The notes beneath the pieces are model-generated. The model saw nothing but the letters and a program-made list of their open reading frames with translations. It searched no databases and had not been told where the DNA came from. 64,000 nucleotides of DNA from Chitinophagales bacterium. GTDB taxonomy: Bacteria; Bacteroidota; Bacteroidia; Chitinophagales; Chitinophagaceae. Within the stretch, counting starts at the first letter, position 1. Every line of letters starts with the position of its first letter. The stretch covers positions 1,364,001 to 1,428,000 of the forward strand of contig JACJXP010000001.1 in assembly GCA_020636575.1 (NCBI GenBank), read 5' to 3'. Shown here in pieces: positions 44,987 through 54,537 of the stretch. The position numbers and the translations under genes are program-made.

Positions 44987-45325
44987 TTGGCTTTTTATTA
45001 ATCAAAAGCAACGTAAAGCCATCCTGATTATATCAGGATGGCTTTTTTACAAATATTATACATATATCAAGGAGTCTTATTTCACTTAATAAAATCAGGT
45101 TTGGATAAATTATTGTGTAACGAAAACGTTTGTTTAAGCAGTAGCTATTTCAATGTTATTGAAGTGTCCAGCTACAGGTTGTATTAAATGAATGACACTA
45201 GAAATAATATCTGTTGAATATTTAACTATAAAAGAATAGGTACACAAAAAAATCTCTTTTTCATCATCATTACCTATTTTTAGCAATTGTTTTCCGTCGA
45301 GATAACTATACACTAAAGCATTTTT
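44987..45325. other. 339-nt spacer between the two M36 protease genes
   Basis: Apart from the terminator at 45016-45049, I see only AT-rich sequence and no coding frame. The promoter of the second protease must lie in the last ~100 nt; no exact TAnnTTTG element was found. Confidence 0.5.
45016..45049 (+). terminator. Intrinsic terminator after the first M36 protease
   Basis: A 13-bp perfect stem (45016-45028 with 45032-45044; core AAGCCATCCTGAT), three-base loop, followed by TTTTTT. Confidence 0.92.
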
Positions 45326-48300
45326 ATGAAAAAACTTCTACTCGGTTTAATTACAATTTTTTCAATTTATTGTGTGCAGGCGCAGGAGTCAAGAAATGGC
45401 ACTGCCGAAGCAATGCAACTGATCAAGACCCACAAAACTGCCATTGGTCTGTCAGATATTGACATTCAGAATAGCTTTATTTCAGATACTTATGTTTCTG
45501 CTGAAGGTATTCGGATGGTATATCTTCAGCAGACCTGGCAAGGCGTGCCTGTGTTTAATCAGATACAGGTACTTGCTTTTAAGGATGGAAAGCTGATGTC
45601 AAATGCAGGGGGTCGTATCAGAAATATTGAAAAACGAATTACTTCTCCATCAGCTTCAGCCTTTGTTTCTGCAACGGATGCTGTAAGTAAAGTTATAACT
45701 GAATGTAAGCTGAAACCGCTTCAGGATGTTCAGGTAACAAAAGAAAACGGCCGTAAGCTGGAATTTGGTAAAATGGATATTTCAGAAGAAAATATTTTTT
45801 CTGAATTAACCTGGTATCCTGTTAATGAGCAGGAGTACAGGCTTGCATGGCAGGTATTTATTTCGCCAATAAATGCCGATGATATGTGGTTAATGGAAGT
45901 AGATGCAGCTAATGGAAATATTGCCGGAAAAATTAACCTGACAGTATATGACAAGTGGCATGATGAAAAAAATACACATAACAATAATATTACAGTTGCT
46001 TCTACTAATTATGTAGGTGAAAGACAGCAGCAATCTGCTTTCTCTCCTAAATACTTTACTCCGGCAGTTAACTCTGCATCTTATAGGGTAGTTCCCTATC
46101 CGGCGGAGAGCCCCACACACCCTGGTGGTACACCAGCAGTAGTTACAGATCCATGGTTGCTGGCTCCGGGAAATGCTACCACATTAAAATGGCATAATGA
46201 TGGAACCACTGACCATGATAGCACAAGAGGGAATAATGTATGGGCTGCCGAAGACAGGAATAATACTAACAGTGTAATAGATAAAGCGGCAGTTTCAACC
46301 ACCCCTCAGCCAAACCTGACATTTGATTTTGTACCGGATTTTGCTCAATCACCAATATTAACATCGCCTCCTAATCAGCAATTTAACATCACTAACCTGT
46401 TTTACTGGAACAATATCATCCATGATATTACTTACCTATATGGGTTTGATGAGGTTTCGGGAAACTTTCAGAATGATAATATGGGTCGTGGAGGTGCAGG
46501 TGGTGATTATGTAATTGGAGATGCACAAGATGGTGGCGGAACCAATAATGCCAATTTTGCAACACCTGCAGATGGTAGCAGGCCGAGAATGCAGATGTAT
46601 ATATGGACACCAACAAACCCCGACAGGGACGGTGACGCTGATAATAGTATTATAGTGCATGAATTTGGTCACGGTATTAGCAATCGCTTAACAGGTGGTC
46701 CTAACCAATCTGGTTGTGTTAGTAATGGTGAACATGGAGGTGAAGGCTGGAGTGACTATTTCGGCCTGATGCTGACCACCAACTGGGCTACTGCAACCAT
46801 TAATGACGGATTTAATATCCCAAGAGGAATAGGTACATATGTTTTAGGTCAGGCGCCAACAGGCAATGGAATCAGAAACTTCCGCTATTGTACCAATATG
46901 GCTATAAACCCTCTTGTTTATTCAGCTACACTGCCTTCTCAGGTTCATAACCGTGGTGAATATTTGTGTATGGCGTTATGGGAAATGACATGGGAAATGA
47001 TTCAGCAAGGTGGCATTAATCCAAACTTGTATAACTCTGCCGCTGCCGGCGGTAATTCAGCGGCGCTTAAGCTTGTGATTGAGGGAATGAAGTTGCAACC
47101 GTGTGGTCCTGGTTTTATAGATGTGAGAGATGCAATATTAGAGGCGGATACAATGTTCTTCGGCGGTTTATACAGTTGTTCAATCTGGAGAGCTTTTGCT
47201 AAAAGAGGTATGGGAAGAAATGCCTCCCAGGGTTCTGCTAATAGTGTAACTGACCAGATCCCTGATTTTACCGTTGATAACGGAATTTTTAGTATTACGC
47301 AAAGTGCACCACAAATTGTAGAAGGGCAAAACGTTACCTATACAAATCATATAACTGCAGGAGTTTGCAGCCCGATGAATAATTTCTTTATCACCGATAC
47401 CTTGCCAACGAATGTGACATATGTAAGTGGTGGTACCTATAATGCAGGAAACAGGACCATTACATTTGGCCCGATAAATTTAAGTACTAATCAGAGTGCC
47501 ACTTATCCCTTTACTGTTACGGTAAATACCGGAACATATTTTACACCAGTTACTCATTTTGACGAGCAGGTAACCGGAACAAGCATACCGGCAGCTTGGA
47601 CAATAAGCCCTGCATCCGGAAATACATGGAGTGTGTCAACTACTTCAGGTAACAGTGCGCCTAATTCTTTCTTTGCACCGGACCTGGGAGTGCTTACGGA
47701 CATGAGGTTGGAGAATTCATCTTCTTATTCATTGAATGCAACCGTATCATCTTATACTACATTATCTTTCTGGCACCGGTTTAATACTGAAGATGGATGG
47801 GACGGAGGTGTAGTGGAGATCAGCACCAATAATGGTTCTACATGGTCAGATCTTGGACCTAAAATGACCATAGGTAAGTATAACGGGTCATTAGGTAGTG
47901 GAAGTGGCAATCCCATTGCAAACAGGCAAGCTTTTACAGGAAATAGCGGGGCAGGATTTATGCAAACTGTGATCAACCTGGCTTCTTATGCAGGTCAATC
48001 GGTTCGTATTCGTTTCCGGTTTGCTTCTGATGATAACACGGCACCTGCAGGTGGTGGCTGGTGGGTTGATGATATAGTTTTACACACCCAGCCTGCTGTA
48101 GTTATGAAATCAAATCTGTTTAACAACAGTAATCAATTAGTTTCTGTAACTGATACAATTACACAAATAACACAGGGCGCACCTCCTTGTAATATGGTTG
48201 TTGTGAATACGCAACCATCATCTGTAAGTAGCTGTGATGGAAATAGCACTTCCTTTATGGTTGATGTATCGGGCACATCACCGATGTATCAGTGGCAGGT

Positions 48301-49555
48301 AAATACAGGTTCTGGATTTACAAACCTGGCTAATACAGCTCCTTATTCAGGGGTTAATACTGCTACATTATCGCTTACGGGTATTACAACTGGTATGGAT
48401 GGATATCAATATCGCTGTGTTCTCTCTAATGCTTGTACTGCACCACTTAATTCTTCAGTAGCTACATTAACAGTTGGTGCCAATGCTAGTATTACAACTC
48501 AGCCGGTCGCCAGCACTGTTTGCGAAGGAGTTTCAACATCGTTTAGCATCGCAGCAACTGGTTCCTTATCTTATCAGTGGCAGGTAAACTCCGGTTCGGG
48601 GTTTGTGGATGTAGCCAATAACACTACATATTCGGGTGCTACAACTACTACATTAAATATTGCAAATCCAGCTGCCTCGTTAAGTGGCAACCAGTATCGT
48701 TGTGTAGTGGGCAGTTGTGCAGGTGCCTTGAACTCAAATGCAGTTACATTGACAATTTCAGTACCTGTTGCTATTACTGCTCAGCCAGTAAATACTTCGG
48801 CTTGCGAGGGTACAAATACTGGCTTTACAATTGGACTAACAGGAACTGCTTCATCTATTCAATGGCAGATAAGTACAAACGGAGGAACCAGCTATACAGA
48901 TATTAGCGGCGCCAATACGGCTACTTATAATATCAGTTCTGTTCCTGCAGGAATGAACGGCTATATGTTCCGTTGTGTTATTGCAGGGGCTTGCGGACTA
49001 TTAACATCTAATGCTATAACATTAACTGTAAACAGGTATCCGACATTCAATCTTTCCGGATTGAATCAGGCCACTATTTGTGTATCTGATCCTGTATTGA
49101 CTTTAAATGCTCCTTTAACTGGTGGTAGCTGGAGTGGTTCCGGAGTATCAGGAAGTATATTTAATCCTGCAGCAGCTGGTATTGGTACTGCTACATTAAC
49201 ATACAGTGTTACTAATGCTGGTTGTACAACAGCACAGTCAATTTCAATGGCAGTAAATGAATGTGCTGAAAGACATGTGCCACTTGATAAGTATCCGGCA
49301 CTAGTTATTTATCCGAATCCAAGTACCGGTAAGTTCCAGATAAAAGTGAATACTGACCTATATAGCAGGCTAGGTGTAAATGTTTACAATAGCAGGGGAC
49401 AGTTAATGCAAACAAGACAGTTCAGTGGAATTGGTTATGGAAGCATTTTACCTATGGATATTTCAGCTTTAGCTTCTGGCGGATATCATTTGTATATCTA
49501 TAACGATGAGAGTGATTTCATTAGTAAGGGGCTGAGCATAGTTTTGTATCATTAA
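45326..49555 (+). CDS. T9SS-exported M36 (fungalysin) metalloprotease with Ig-like repeats
   Basis: 1409 residues, a tandem paralogue of the preceding protease. Signal peptide MKKLLLGLITIFSIYCVQAQ; FTP propeptide with 'GIRMVYLQQTWQGVPVFNQIQVLAF'; M36 domain with H445-E-F-G-H449 and 'GEHGGEGWSDYFGL'; DUF11-like and MAM-like domains as in the paralogue; then three Ig-like repeats with 'MYQWQVNTGSGF', 'LSYQWQVNSGSGF' and 'SIQWQISTNGGTSY', instead of the HYR/LamG array; and a T9SS sorting domain ('VIYPNPSTGKFQIKV', 'LASGGYHLYIYN'). Zinc ligands are complete. The two proteases probably differ in binding targets rather than in chemistry. A terminator follows. Confidence 0.92.
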   Translation: MKKLLLGLITIFSIYCVQAQESRNGTAEAMQLIKTHKTAIGLSDIDIQNSFISDTYVSAEGIRMVYLQQTWQGVPVFNQIQVLAFKDGKLMSNAGGRIRNIEKRITSPSASAFVSATDAVSKVITECKLKPLQDVQVTKENGRKLEFGKMDISEENIFSELTWYPVNEQEYRLAWQVFISPINADDMWLMEVDAANGNIAGKINLTVYDKWHDEKNTHNNNITVASTNYVGERQQQSAFSPKYFTPAVNSASYRVVPYPAESPTHPGGTPAVVTDPWLLAPGNATTLKWHNDGTTDHDSTRGNNVWAAEDRNNTNSVIDKAAVSTTPQPNLTFDFVPDFAQSPILTSPPNQQFNITNLFYWNNIIHDITYLYGFDEVSGNFQNDNMGRGGAGGDYVIGDAQDGGGTNNANFATPADGSRPRMQMYIWTPTNPDRDGDADNSIIVHEFGHGISNRLTGGPNQSGCVSNGEHGGEGWSDYFGLMLTTNWATATINDGFNIPRGIGTYVLGQAPTGNGIRNFRYCTNMAINPLVYSATLPSQVHNRGEYLCMALWEMTWEMIQQGGINPNLYNSAAAGGNSAALKLVIEGMKLQPCGPGFIDVRDAILEADTMFFGGLYSCSIWRAFAKRGMGRNASQGSANSVTDQIPDFTVDNGIFSITQSAPQIVEGQNVTYTNHITAGVCSPMNNFFITDTLPTNVTYVSGGTYNAGNRTITFGPINLSTNQSATYPFTVTVNTGTYFTPVTHFDEQVTGTSIPAAWTISPASGNTWSVSTTSGNSAPNSFFAPDLGVLTDMRLENSSSYSLNATVSSYTTLSFWHRFNTEDGWDGGVVEISTNNGSTWSDLGPKMTIGKYNGSLGSGSGNPIANRQAFTGNSGAGFMQTVINLASYAGQSVRIRFRFASDDNTAPAGGGWWVDDIVLHTQPAVVMKSNLFNNSNQLVSVTDTITQITQGAPPCNMVVVNTQPSSVSSCDGNSTSFMVDVSGTSPMYQWQVNTGSGFTNLANTAPYSGVNTATLSLTGITTGMDGYQYRCVLSNACTAPLNSSVATLTVGANASITTQPVASTVCEGVSTSFSIAATGSLSYQWQVNSGSGFVDVANNTTYSGATTTTLNIANPAASLSGNQYRCVVGSCAGALNSNAVTLTISVPVAITAQPVNTSACEGTNTGFTIGLTGTASSIQWQISTNGGTSYTDISGANTATYNISSVPAGMNGYMFRCVIAGACGLLTSNAITLTVNRYPTFNLSGLNQATICVSDPVLTLNAPLTGGSWSGSGVSGSIFNPAAAGIGTATLTYSVTNAGCTTAQSISMAVNECAERHVPLDKYPALVIYPNPSTGKFQIKVNTDLYSRLGVNVYNSRGQLMQTRQFSGIGYGSILPMDISALASGGYHLYIYNDESDFISKGLSIVLYH

Positions 49556-49578
49556 TTAGTTGACTTAATATATTGATC

Positions 49579-49613
49579 AAATCCCGTTCAGTTGTTCTGG
49601 ACGGGATTTTTTA
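49579..49613 (+). terminator. Intrinsic terminator after the second M36 protease
   Basis: A 13-bp stem with one G-U pair (49579-49591 with 49597-49609; core AAATCCCGT/ACGGGATTT), loop TTGTT, then a T-run. It ends about 10 nt before the nadC ATG, so nadC must use a promoter overlapping the T-run (TTAATTTG, a near match to TAnnTTTG, at 49611-49618). Confidence 0.88.
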
Positions 49614-49623
49614 ATTTGCAAAC

Positions 49624-50481
49624 ATGAGTTTTAAGGAAAAACTATATCACCTGGTAGATGAGGCGCTAATTGAAGATGTTGGCAACGGGGATCATTCTAC
49701 ATTATCCTGTATTCCTGCAAATGCTAAGGGAAAAGCGGTTTTGAAGATCAAACAGGAGGGAATACTTGCAGGAGTAAAAGTGGCAGAACAAATATTCAGC
49801 TATAAAGAACCAACTGCTGTATTTACTTCCTTTAAGAAAGATGGGGACAAAATGCAACCTGGTGAAAAAGCGTTCGAACTGGAAGCCTCTGTTTATACTA
49901 TTCTTCAATGCGAAAGGCTGGTATTGAACTGTATGCAAAGAATGAGCGGTATTGCTACTCTTACACGGCAATATACAGATAAGTTAAACGGGTATAAAAC
50001 CCGGTTGCTGGATACCCGTAAAACAACACCTAATTTCCGACTGTTGGAAAAAGAAGCCGTTCGGATAGGGGGTGGGGTCAATCATCGGTTTGGTTTATAC
50101 GATATGATCATGTTAAAAGATAACCATATAGATTATTGTGGTGGAATTGAAAAAGCAATTGATGCGGCAGCAGCATATGTAAAAAAGAATAATTACGAGT
50201 TAAAAATAGAAGTGGAAACAAGAAGCCTTGCTGATGTAGAAAAAGTAGTGGCTATGGGAAAAGGAAAGGTTTTCCGTATCATGTTAGATAATTTTAAACC
50301 AGAAGAGATAACTAATGCCTTAAAATTGGTCAATGGTCAATTTGAAACAGAAGCAAGTGGGGGTATTAACCTTGAGAATATTGAAGCTTATGCAGCTACA
50401 GGAGTGGATTATATTAGTGTGGGGGCATTGATCCATCAGGCGCAAAGTCTGGATCTAAGTTTAAAAGCAGTAATACTATAA
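49624..50481 (+). CDS. nadC: Nicotinate-nucleotide pyrophosphorylase (carboxylating) NadC
   Basis: Quinolinate phosphoribosyltransferase, the step that turns quinolinate and PRPP into nicotinate mononucleotide in de novo NAD synthesis. 285 residues, normal length. Signatures: 'EALIEDVGNGDHST', 'ERLVLNCMQRMSGIAT', 'LLDTRKTTPNFRLLEKEAVRIGGGVNHRFGLYDMIMLKDNH' with the PRPP/quinolinate-binding Arg, Lys and His residues, and 'EASGGINLENIEAYAATGVDYISVGAL'. The SUI1-like gene follows after 1 nt. NadE, the last step of the pathway, is encoded 6 kb downstream. Confidence 0.97.
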   Translation: MSFKEKLYHLVDEALIEDVGNGDHSTLSCIPANAKGKAVLKIKQEGILAGVKVAEQIFSYKEPTAVFTSFKKDGDKMQPGEKAFELEASVYTILQCERLVLNCMQRMSGIATLTRQYTDKLNGYKTRLLDTRKTTPNFRLLEKEAVRIGGGVNHRFGLYDMIMLKDNHIDYCGGIEKAIDAAAAYVKKNNYELKIEVETRSLADVEKVVAMGKGKVFRIMLDNFKPEEITNALKLVNGQFETEASGGINLENIEAYAATGVDYISVGALIHQAQSLDLSLKAVIL

Positions 50482-50482
50482 T

Positions 50483-50827
50483 ATGTCAAAAAAGAATAAG
50501 CCTGATAGAAGAGGATTTGTGTACAGTACTGATCCATCGTTTCAGTTTGAAGAAGATCAATCGTCAGAAGAAACTTTGTTGCCCGGGCAGCAAAAATTAA
50601 GGATCAATCTGGACACAAAACACCGGGCTGGTAAAGCCGTTACATTGATACAGAGTTTCATAGGTACAAATGATGACCTTGAGACATTAGGAAAGCAATT
50701 GAAAACATATTGCGGAACAGGCGGTTCTGTTAAAGATGGAGACATCATTATACAGGGTGACCAAAGAGAAAAAGTTTTACAGTGGTTGTTAAAGAATGGG
50801 TATAAAGGGTCAAAGAAATCAGGTTAA
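50483..50827 (+). CDS. SUI1/eIF1-like translation factor (YciH-like)
   Basis: 114 residues. The C-terminal ~70 residues form the SUI1 domain: 'QKLRINLDTKHRAGKAVTLIQSFIGTNDDLETLGKQLKTYCGTGGSVKDGDIIIQGDQREKVLQWLLKNGY', with the family's 'KTYCGTGGSVKDG' signature. Bacterial homologues bind the 30S subunit and influence initiation fidelity. The N-terminal ~40 residues are charged and likely disordered. It is coupled to nadC (1-nt gap) and converges on the ferredoxin-like gene. Confidence 0.92.
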   Translation: MSKKNKPDRRGFVYSTDPSFQFEEDQSSEETLLPGQQKLRINLDTKHRAGKAVTLIQSFIGTNDDLETLGKQLKTYCGTGGSVKDGDIIIQGDQREKVLQWLLKNGYKGSKKSG

Positions 50828-50833
50828 AAAAAG

Positions 50834-51061
50834 CTACAAAGCTTGCTTGGTTATCTCAATACTCAAAGCGCCACTTGGACATTTTTCAACCTGTTCTATG
50901 ATTTGTTCTTTTTCAGCCTGGTTCATGTCTATCCATGGTTTTCTTCTGGGATCAAATACACCTGGCAATCCTCTTGCACAAATACCCGAATGAATACATA
51001 AAATTGGCTTCCATACAACAGTCAGCTCATCTCTGGTATATCGAAAAGTCTCCTTTGGCAT
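50834..51061 (-). CDS. YjdI-like (Fer4_19) divergent 4Fe-4S mono-cluster protein
   Basis: 75 residues from the ATG at 51061 (MPKETFRYTRDELTVVWKP); an open frame to 51139 overlaps the upstream gene and is rejected. Cysteines in 'CIHSGICARGLPGVFDPRRKPWIDM' and 'VEKCPSGAL' match the Fer4_19 family of small divergent iron-sulfur proteins, usually annotated YjdI. The redox partner is unknown. It lies 40 nt downstream of the esterase gene on the same strand. Confidence 0.87.
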   Translation of the reverse strand: MPKETFRYTRDELTVVWKPILCIHSGICARGLPGVFDPRRKPWIDMNQAEKEQIIEQVEKCPSGALSIEITKQAL

Positions 51062-51101
51062 AGAATGATCTTTTCCTGAAATTAATATTTTTCTCGCTTG
51101 C

Positions 51102-52457
51102 CTATTGTTTAGAGAAAATAACGGATTCGGAAACCCCATTTCCTGCTATTTTGATCACATACAGGCCTTTTGGGAGTTTTTCAATGGGTACCTGTTTCAG
51201 AAAAACATCAGTATTCTTTTGTATTATTTCTTGTCTTACAATCTTGCCATCTGCCTGTGCAATTTGTAAATTAAATGTACCGGTTTCTGGAACAGAGACT
51301 TTGACCCAGATATTTGTTGAGGCCGGGTTTGGGTAAACAGAAACAAGAGAATTTATATTCTTACTAACTCTGACAGTTATTGTTTCATAACATTTTTTGT
51401 TTCCATCAAAGTTTACCTGGCATAACCTGTAAAAATTGACACCCTTTATCGGACTGTTATCGGTAAAGTTGTAGCTGCTTCCATTGGGTAAATTCTTACC
51501 CGTAACAGTGCCTATTGAAACAAAGTTGATGCCATCCGCAGATCTTTCAATGATGAAATGGCTGTTATCTTGCTCAAAGGATGTTCTCCATTCAAGTAAT
51601 ACGCCGGCATTTACTTCTTTCCCCGAAAATGATTCGAGAAGTATCGGCAATACAGTATTATTTCGTTGGTTTAATAGCATCCATTCGTATACGTTGTAAA
51701 TACCATTTTCTCTCCAATTAGGGTTATAGGTAGTTGTCCAGGCATCATGCCCATTAGCATTGAAAATGGTTTTTTTAGGGGGCACGGTGGATGGTACAGG
51801 TGCATTTTCAATATAACTGATATAATCATTTGTGAATGAGACCGGACAAGTTGGGTCGTTAAGATTATGAGTGGCCCATACAGGTAAGTTTGCAGCAGCA
51901 ATAACATTGGCACGGAAAACAGAGGGTGAAGATGCTCCACAAATAGGAATGATTGCAGCTAACCGGGTTGCATATGTATTATTATAACCTGCATAGTCCC
52001 ACACACCGCCGCCACCCATACTGAGTCCTGTCAGGTAAATTCTATTTAGGTCTATACGATAGTTCGCAACGAGGTAGTCAATAATATTATTAATGTTAAC
52101 AGCATTAGGCCAGGCGTTAAATTGAGGAGATATTACTATAAACTGAAAAGTCTGACCATTTACAGTAAAAGAAGATGGAAAAGTTCCGTTATTGATCAGT
52201 TTGGGTGGGCCATTAACTAACACCTTAGGTAGTTGTGCCGGGCTGCCGTCTCCAGTTTCACCAAGCCCATGTATAAAAAGGATTACCGGATAGGTTGAGG
52301 TATTTCCCGCATTATTATAGCCTGCGGGTAAATATTCATAGTATCCATTACTACTTGCTGTCATGGAAATATACCTTGGAGTATGGGTTTGTGCAGTTGC
52401 CGTAAAGTTGGTGATGACGCAAAGCAACGCCAGTGACAGTGTAAATGTTCTCATCAT
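51102..52457 (-). CDS. T9SS-exported alpha/beta-hydrolase (esterase/depolymerase-like)
   Basis: 451 residues. Signal peptide ~1-22 (MMRTFTLSLALLCVITNFTATAQ); an alpha/beta-hydrolase domain ~25-265 with 'YPVILFIHGLGETG' (oxyanion region), 'YLTGLSMGGGGVWDYA' (nucleophile Ser in GLSMGG), 'HNLNDPTCPVSF' (Asp) and 'NGHDAWTTTY' (His); an Fn3-like linker ('HFIIERSADGINFVSIGT...FYRLCQVNFDG'); and a T9SS sorting domain ('VYPNPASTNIWVKV', 'LPKGLYVIKIAGN'). It resembles secreted carbohydrate esterases and PHB-depolymerase-like hydrolases; the substrate is unknown. Confidence 0.88.
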   Translation of the reverse strand: MMRTFTLSLALLCVITNFTATAQTHTPRYISMTASSNGYYEYLPAGYNNAGNTSTYPVILFIHGLGETGDGSPAQLPKVLVNGPPKLINNGTFPSSFTVNGQTFQFIVISPQFNAWPNAVNINNIIDYLVANYRIDLNRIYLTGLSMGGGGVWDYAGYNNTYATRLAAIIPICGASSPSVFRANVIAAANLPVWATHNLNDPTCPVSFTNDYISYIENAPVPSTVPPKKTIFNANGHDAWTTTYNPNWRENGIYNVYEWMLLNQRNNTVLPILLESFSGKEVNAGVLLEWRTSFEQDNSHFIIERSADGINFVSIGTVTGKNLPNGSSYNFTDNSPIKGVNFYRLCQVNFDGNKKCYETITVRVSKNINSLVSVYPNPASTNIWVKVSVPETGTFNLQIAQADGKIVRQEIIQKNTDVFLKQVPIEKLPKGLYVIKIAGNGVSESVIFSKQ

Positions 52458-52588
52458 TTTAATTCGATTTAATTAGAAACAGGGATGAATCTTCGAAAGA
52501 AGGTTTAGCGGCTAATCATAAAGTTTGCCAAAAGCATGCCAAATGTTAATGCTTTTAAAAAAATGCAGGATTAATACGAGAAACCCAT

Positions 52589-54040
52589 TTATTGCCCCTG
52601 TGCTAGGCTGTATGCTTTCTTATTACCCCATTCATTAAGCAATTCGAATGAGCATATTTTAAAATTGCCGCTCATGCTAACATAGAGACCAATCACATCT
52701 TGTTGGTTTAAAGGCACTTCATTGATGCTCTCAAACCGGACATTATACTGATTTACAAGATTGGTGTAAACAGAACCGGTGGGCCATACCTGTGTGCCAC
52801 GATTGCTGATATTGATCAGGTCAAATTTTACACCGGCATGGCGTTTACATTTTTCTGCTATGGCGGCGGGTTGTTCATCACTTTCAATGAACAAGTCCAC
52901 TCCTACAATATTTTCGGCTTCATCTTCATGAGAAACCATCATGGAGTTGATCTCTAATTTGAGGGGAGTGGGTGTGCCAGGTTGATTCGGTATAATTTCT
53001 TTAGCACCCATGGCAGGTTTTTTCCCAAAGTTGCCGATGATCGCATTTGCAAATTCTGTAGTATTAACTGATGGGGTTGACTTATCGCCAAAATCTCCTG
53101 TATGTACCCCGCTTTCCAATGTAAATAGCAGGGCATTTTCAATGATTGCAGCATTTTCTGTTAATCCAACATGGCGCAACATTGCTAATCCGCTTAATAA
53201 TAATGCGGTTGGATTTGCAATATTTTTTCCTGCAATATCAGGGGCTGTGCCATGCACAGCTTCAAAAATGGATATATGGTCGCCAATATTAGCTGATGGT
53301 GCAAAACCTAATCCGCCTACAAGTCCGGCACACAGATCGGAAACAATATCACCTTGTAAATTAGTAAGCACAACTACATCAAAAGTATCTGGCCTGGTAA
53401 CAAGTTTCATGCATAGATCATCAACGATCACATCATCAGCTTTTAATTCAGGGTATTCCTTGGCCACTTCATAAAAACATTCCAGGAAAAGTCCGTCAGT
53501 GATCTTCATGATGTTTGCCTTGTGGCCACAACTGATACGTTTCGCCTTTTTCTGACGGGCCATTTCAAAGGCATAGCGGATCACCTGCAAACTACCCGGT
53601 CTGGTGATAAAGCGCCGGCTCAATGCCACATCATGTGTCAGCATATGCTCAATACCACCATAAGTATCTTCAATATTTTCTCTTACAACTGTAATATCAA
53701 TGGGTATACCAGCTTTACTGAATACAGTATCTACCCCATGCAGGCTTTGGAATGCCCTTTTATTGGCAAAAGTGTTCCATGTTTTGCGGGCTGTTACATT
53801 AATACTTTTTACGCCTTTTCCTTTCGGAGTCTCCATAGGCCCTTTAAACAGGAGCCCCAGGCTTTCGATGGTTTTTTTCGCTTCAGGTGTCATACCATTG
53901 TTGAAACCCTTGTCAAACACCCACTTACCCATTTCAACCATTTCATATTCAAGAGGTACTTTATTGGCATTAAATATCTTTAAAACGGCGTCCATGATCT
54001 CAGGACCTATTCCATCACCTTTAGCTACTGCAATTTTCAT
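52589..54040 (-). CDS. icd: NADP-dependent isocitrate dehydrogenase, long Thermus-type
   Basis: 483 residues. Oxidative decarboxylation of isocitrate to 2-oxoglutarate in the TCA cycle. 'AVAKGDGIGPEIM', 'ITVVRENIEDTYGGIEH', 'CGHKANIMKITDGLFLE', 'VDDLCMKLVTRPDTFDVVVLTNLQGDIVSDLCAGLVGGLGFAPSANIG' and 'FEAVHGTAPDIAGKNIANPTALLLSG' are diagnostic of the isocitrate/isopropylmalate dehydrogenase family. The extra ~130-residue C-terminal domain is characteristic of the Thermus-type enzyme found in many Bacteroidota. A consensus -7 element lies 26 nt upstream. Confidence 0.93.
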   Translation of the reverse strand: MKIAVAKGDGIGPEIMDAVLKIFNANKVPLEYEMVEMGKWVFDKGFNNGMTPEAKKTIESLGLLFKGPMETPKGKGVKSINVTARKTWNTFANKRAFQSLHGVDTVFSKAGIPIDITVVRENIEDTYGGIEHMLTHDVALSRRFITRPGSLQVIRYAFEMARQKKAKRISCGHKANIMKITDGLFLECFYEVAKEYPELKADDVIVDDLCMKLVTRPDTFDVVVLTNLQGDIVSDLCAGLVGGLGFAPSANIGDHISIFEAVHGTAPDIAGKNIANPTALLLSGLAMLRHVGLTENAAIIENALLFTLESGVHTGDFGDKSTPSVNTTEFANAIIGNFGKKPAMGAKEIIPNQPGTPTPLKLEINSMMVSHEDEAENIVGVDLFIESDEQPAAIAEKCKRHAGVKFDLINISNRGTQVWPTGSVYTNLVNQYNVRFESINEVPLNQQDVIGLYVSMSGNFKICSFELLNEWGNKKAYSLAQGQ

Positions 54041-54065
54041 ACGATTCTTAATTGTTTTCAGGTCG

Positions 54066-54073
54066 CAAAATTA
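54066..54073 (-). promoter_or_regulatory. -7 promoter element TAATTTTG of icd
   Basis: Exact TAnnTTTG match on the minus strand, followed by CGAC; predicted leader ~20 nt. The same TAATTTTGCG core precedes ftsX. Confidence 0.55.
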
Positions 54074-54146
54074 CGTTCCCTGAACCTATATTTTCTATTA
54101 AATCCCTTAAGATTTGATTCTGAAGCATTTTATTTATTTTTATACT

Positions 54147-54533
54147 ATGACGAGCCTGATATCAGAGGGAATTCAAGTAAGTGTAGAAACATTCTATCAG
54201 CCTGATTACAGCAATCCGCTGCAATCAGAATTTATGTTTGCCTATAGGATAACAATTGAAAATCATAATGCTTTTCCTGTAAAACTGCATCGCAGGCATT
54301 GGTATATTTTTGACAGTAATGGTACCAACCGGGAAGTAGAGGGTGAAGGTGTGGTAGGAGTGCAGCCAACTTTGCAAACAGGAGAAAAATACCAATATGT
54401 TAGCGGTTGCAATCTGCGTACTGAAATGGGTCGCATGTACGGGACTTACCAGATGGAGAATCTTCACAGCAAACAAATGTTTGATGTAGGCATCCCACCT
54501 TTTGAAATGATTGTTCCTTTTAAGAATAACTGA
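54147..54533 (+). CDS. apaG: ApaG domain protein
   Basis: 128 residues from the ATG at 54147 (MTSLISEGIQVSVETFYQPDYSN), the usual ApaG length; the frame to 54114 adds a hydrophobic stub and is rejected. An Fn3-like fold with 'RITIENHNAFPVKLHRRHWYIFDSNGTNREVEGEGVVGVQPTL' and 'GTYQMEN', the ApaG signature. Genetically linked to Co2+/Mg2+ resistance in enterobacteria, but biochemical role unsettled. It converges on gldB with a 4-nt gap. Confidence 0.93.
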   Translation: MTSLISEGIQVSVETFYQPDYSNPLQSEFMFAYRITIENHNAFPVKLHRRHWYIFDSNGTNREVEGEGVVGVQPTLQTGEKYQYVSGCNLRTEMGRMYGTYQMENLHSKQMFDVGIPPFEMIVPFKNN

Positions 54534-54537
54534 TCTG

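Noticed and set aside
53010..53474. Long antisense frame within icd
   Set aside because: Shadow of a highly conserved gene on the other strand; its protein has low complexity and no motif.
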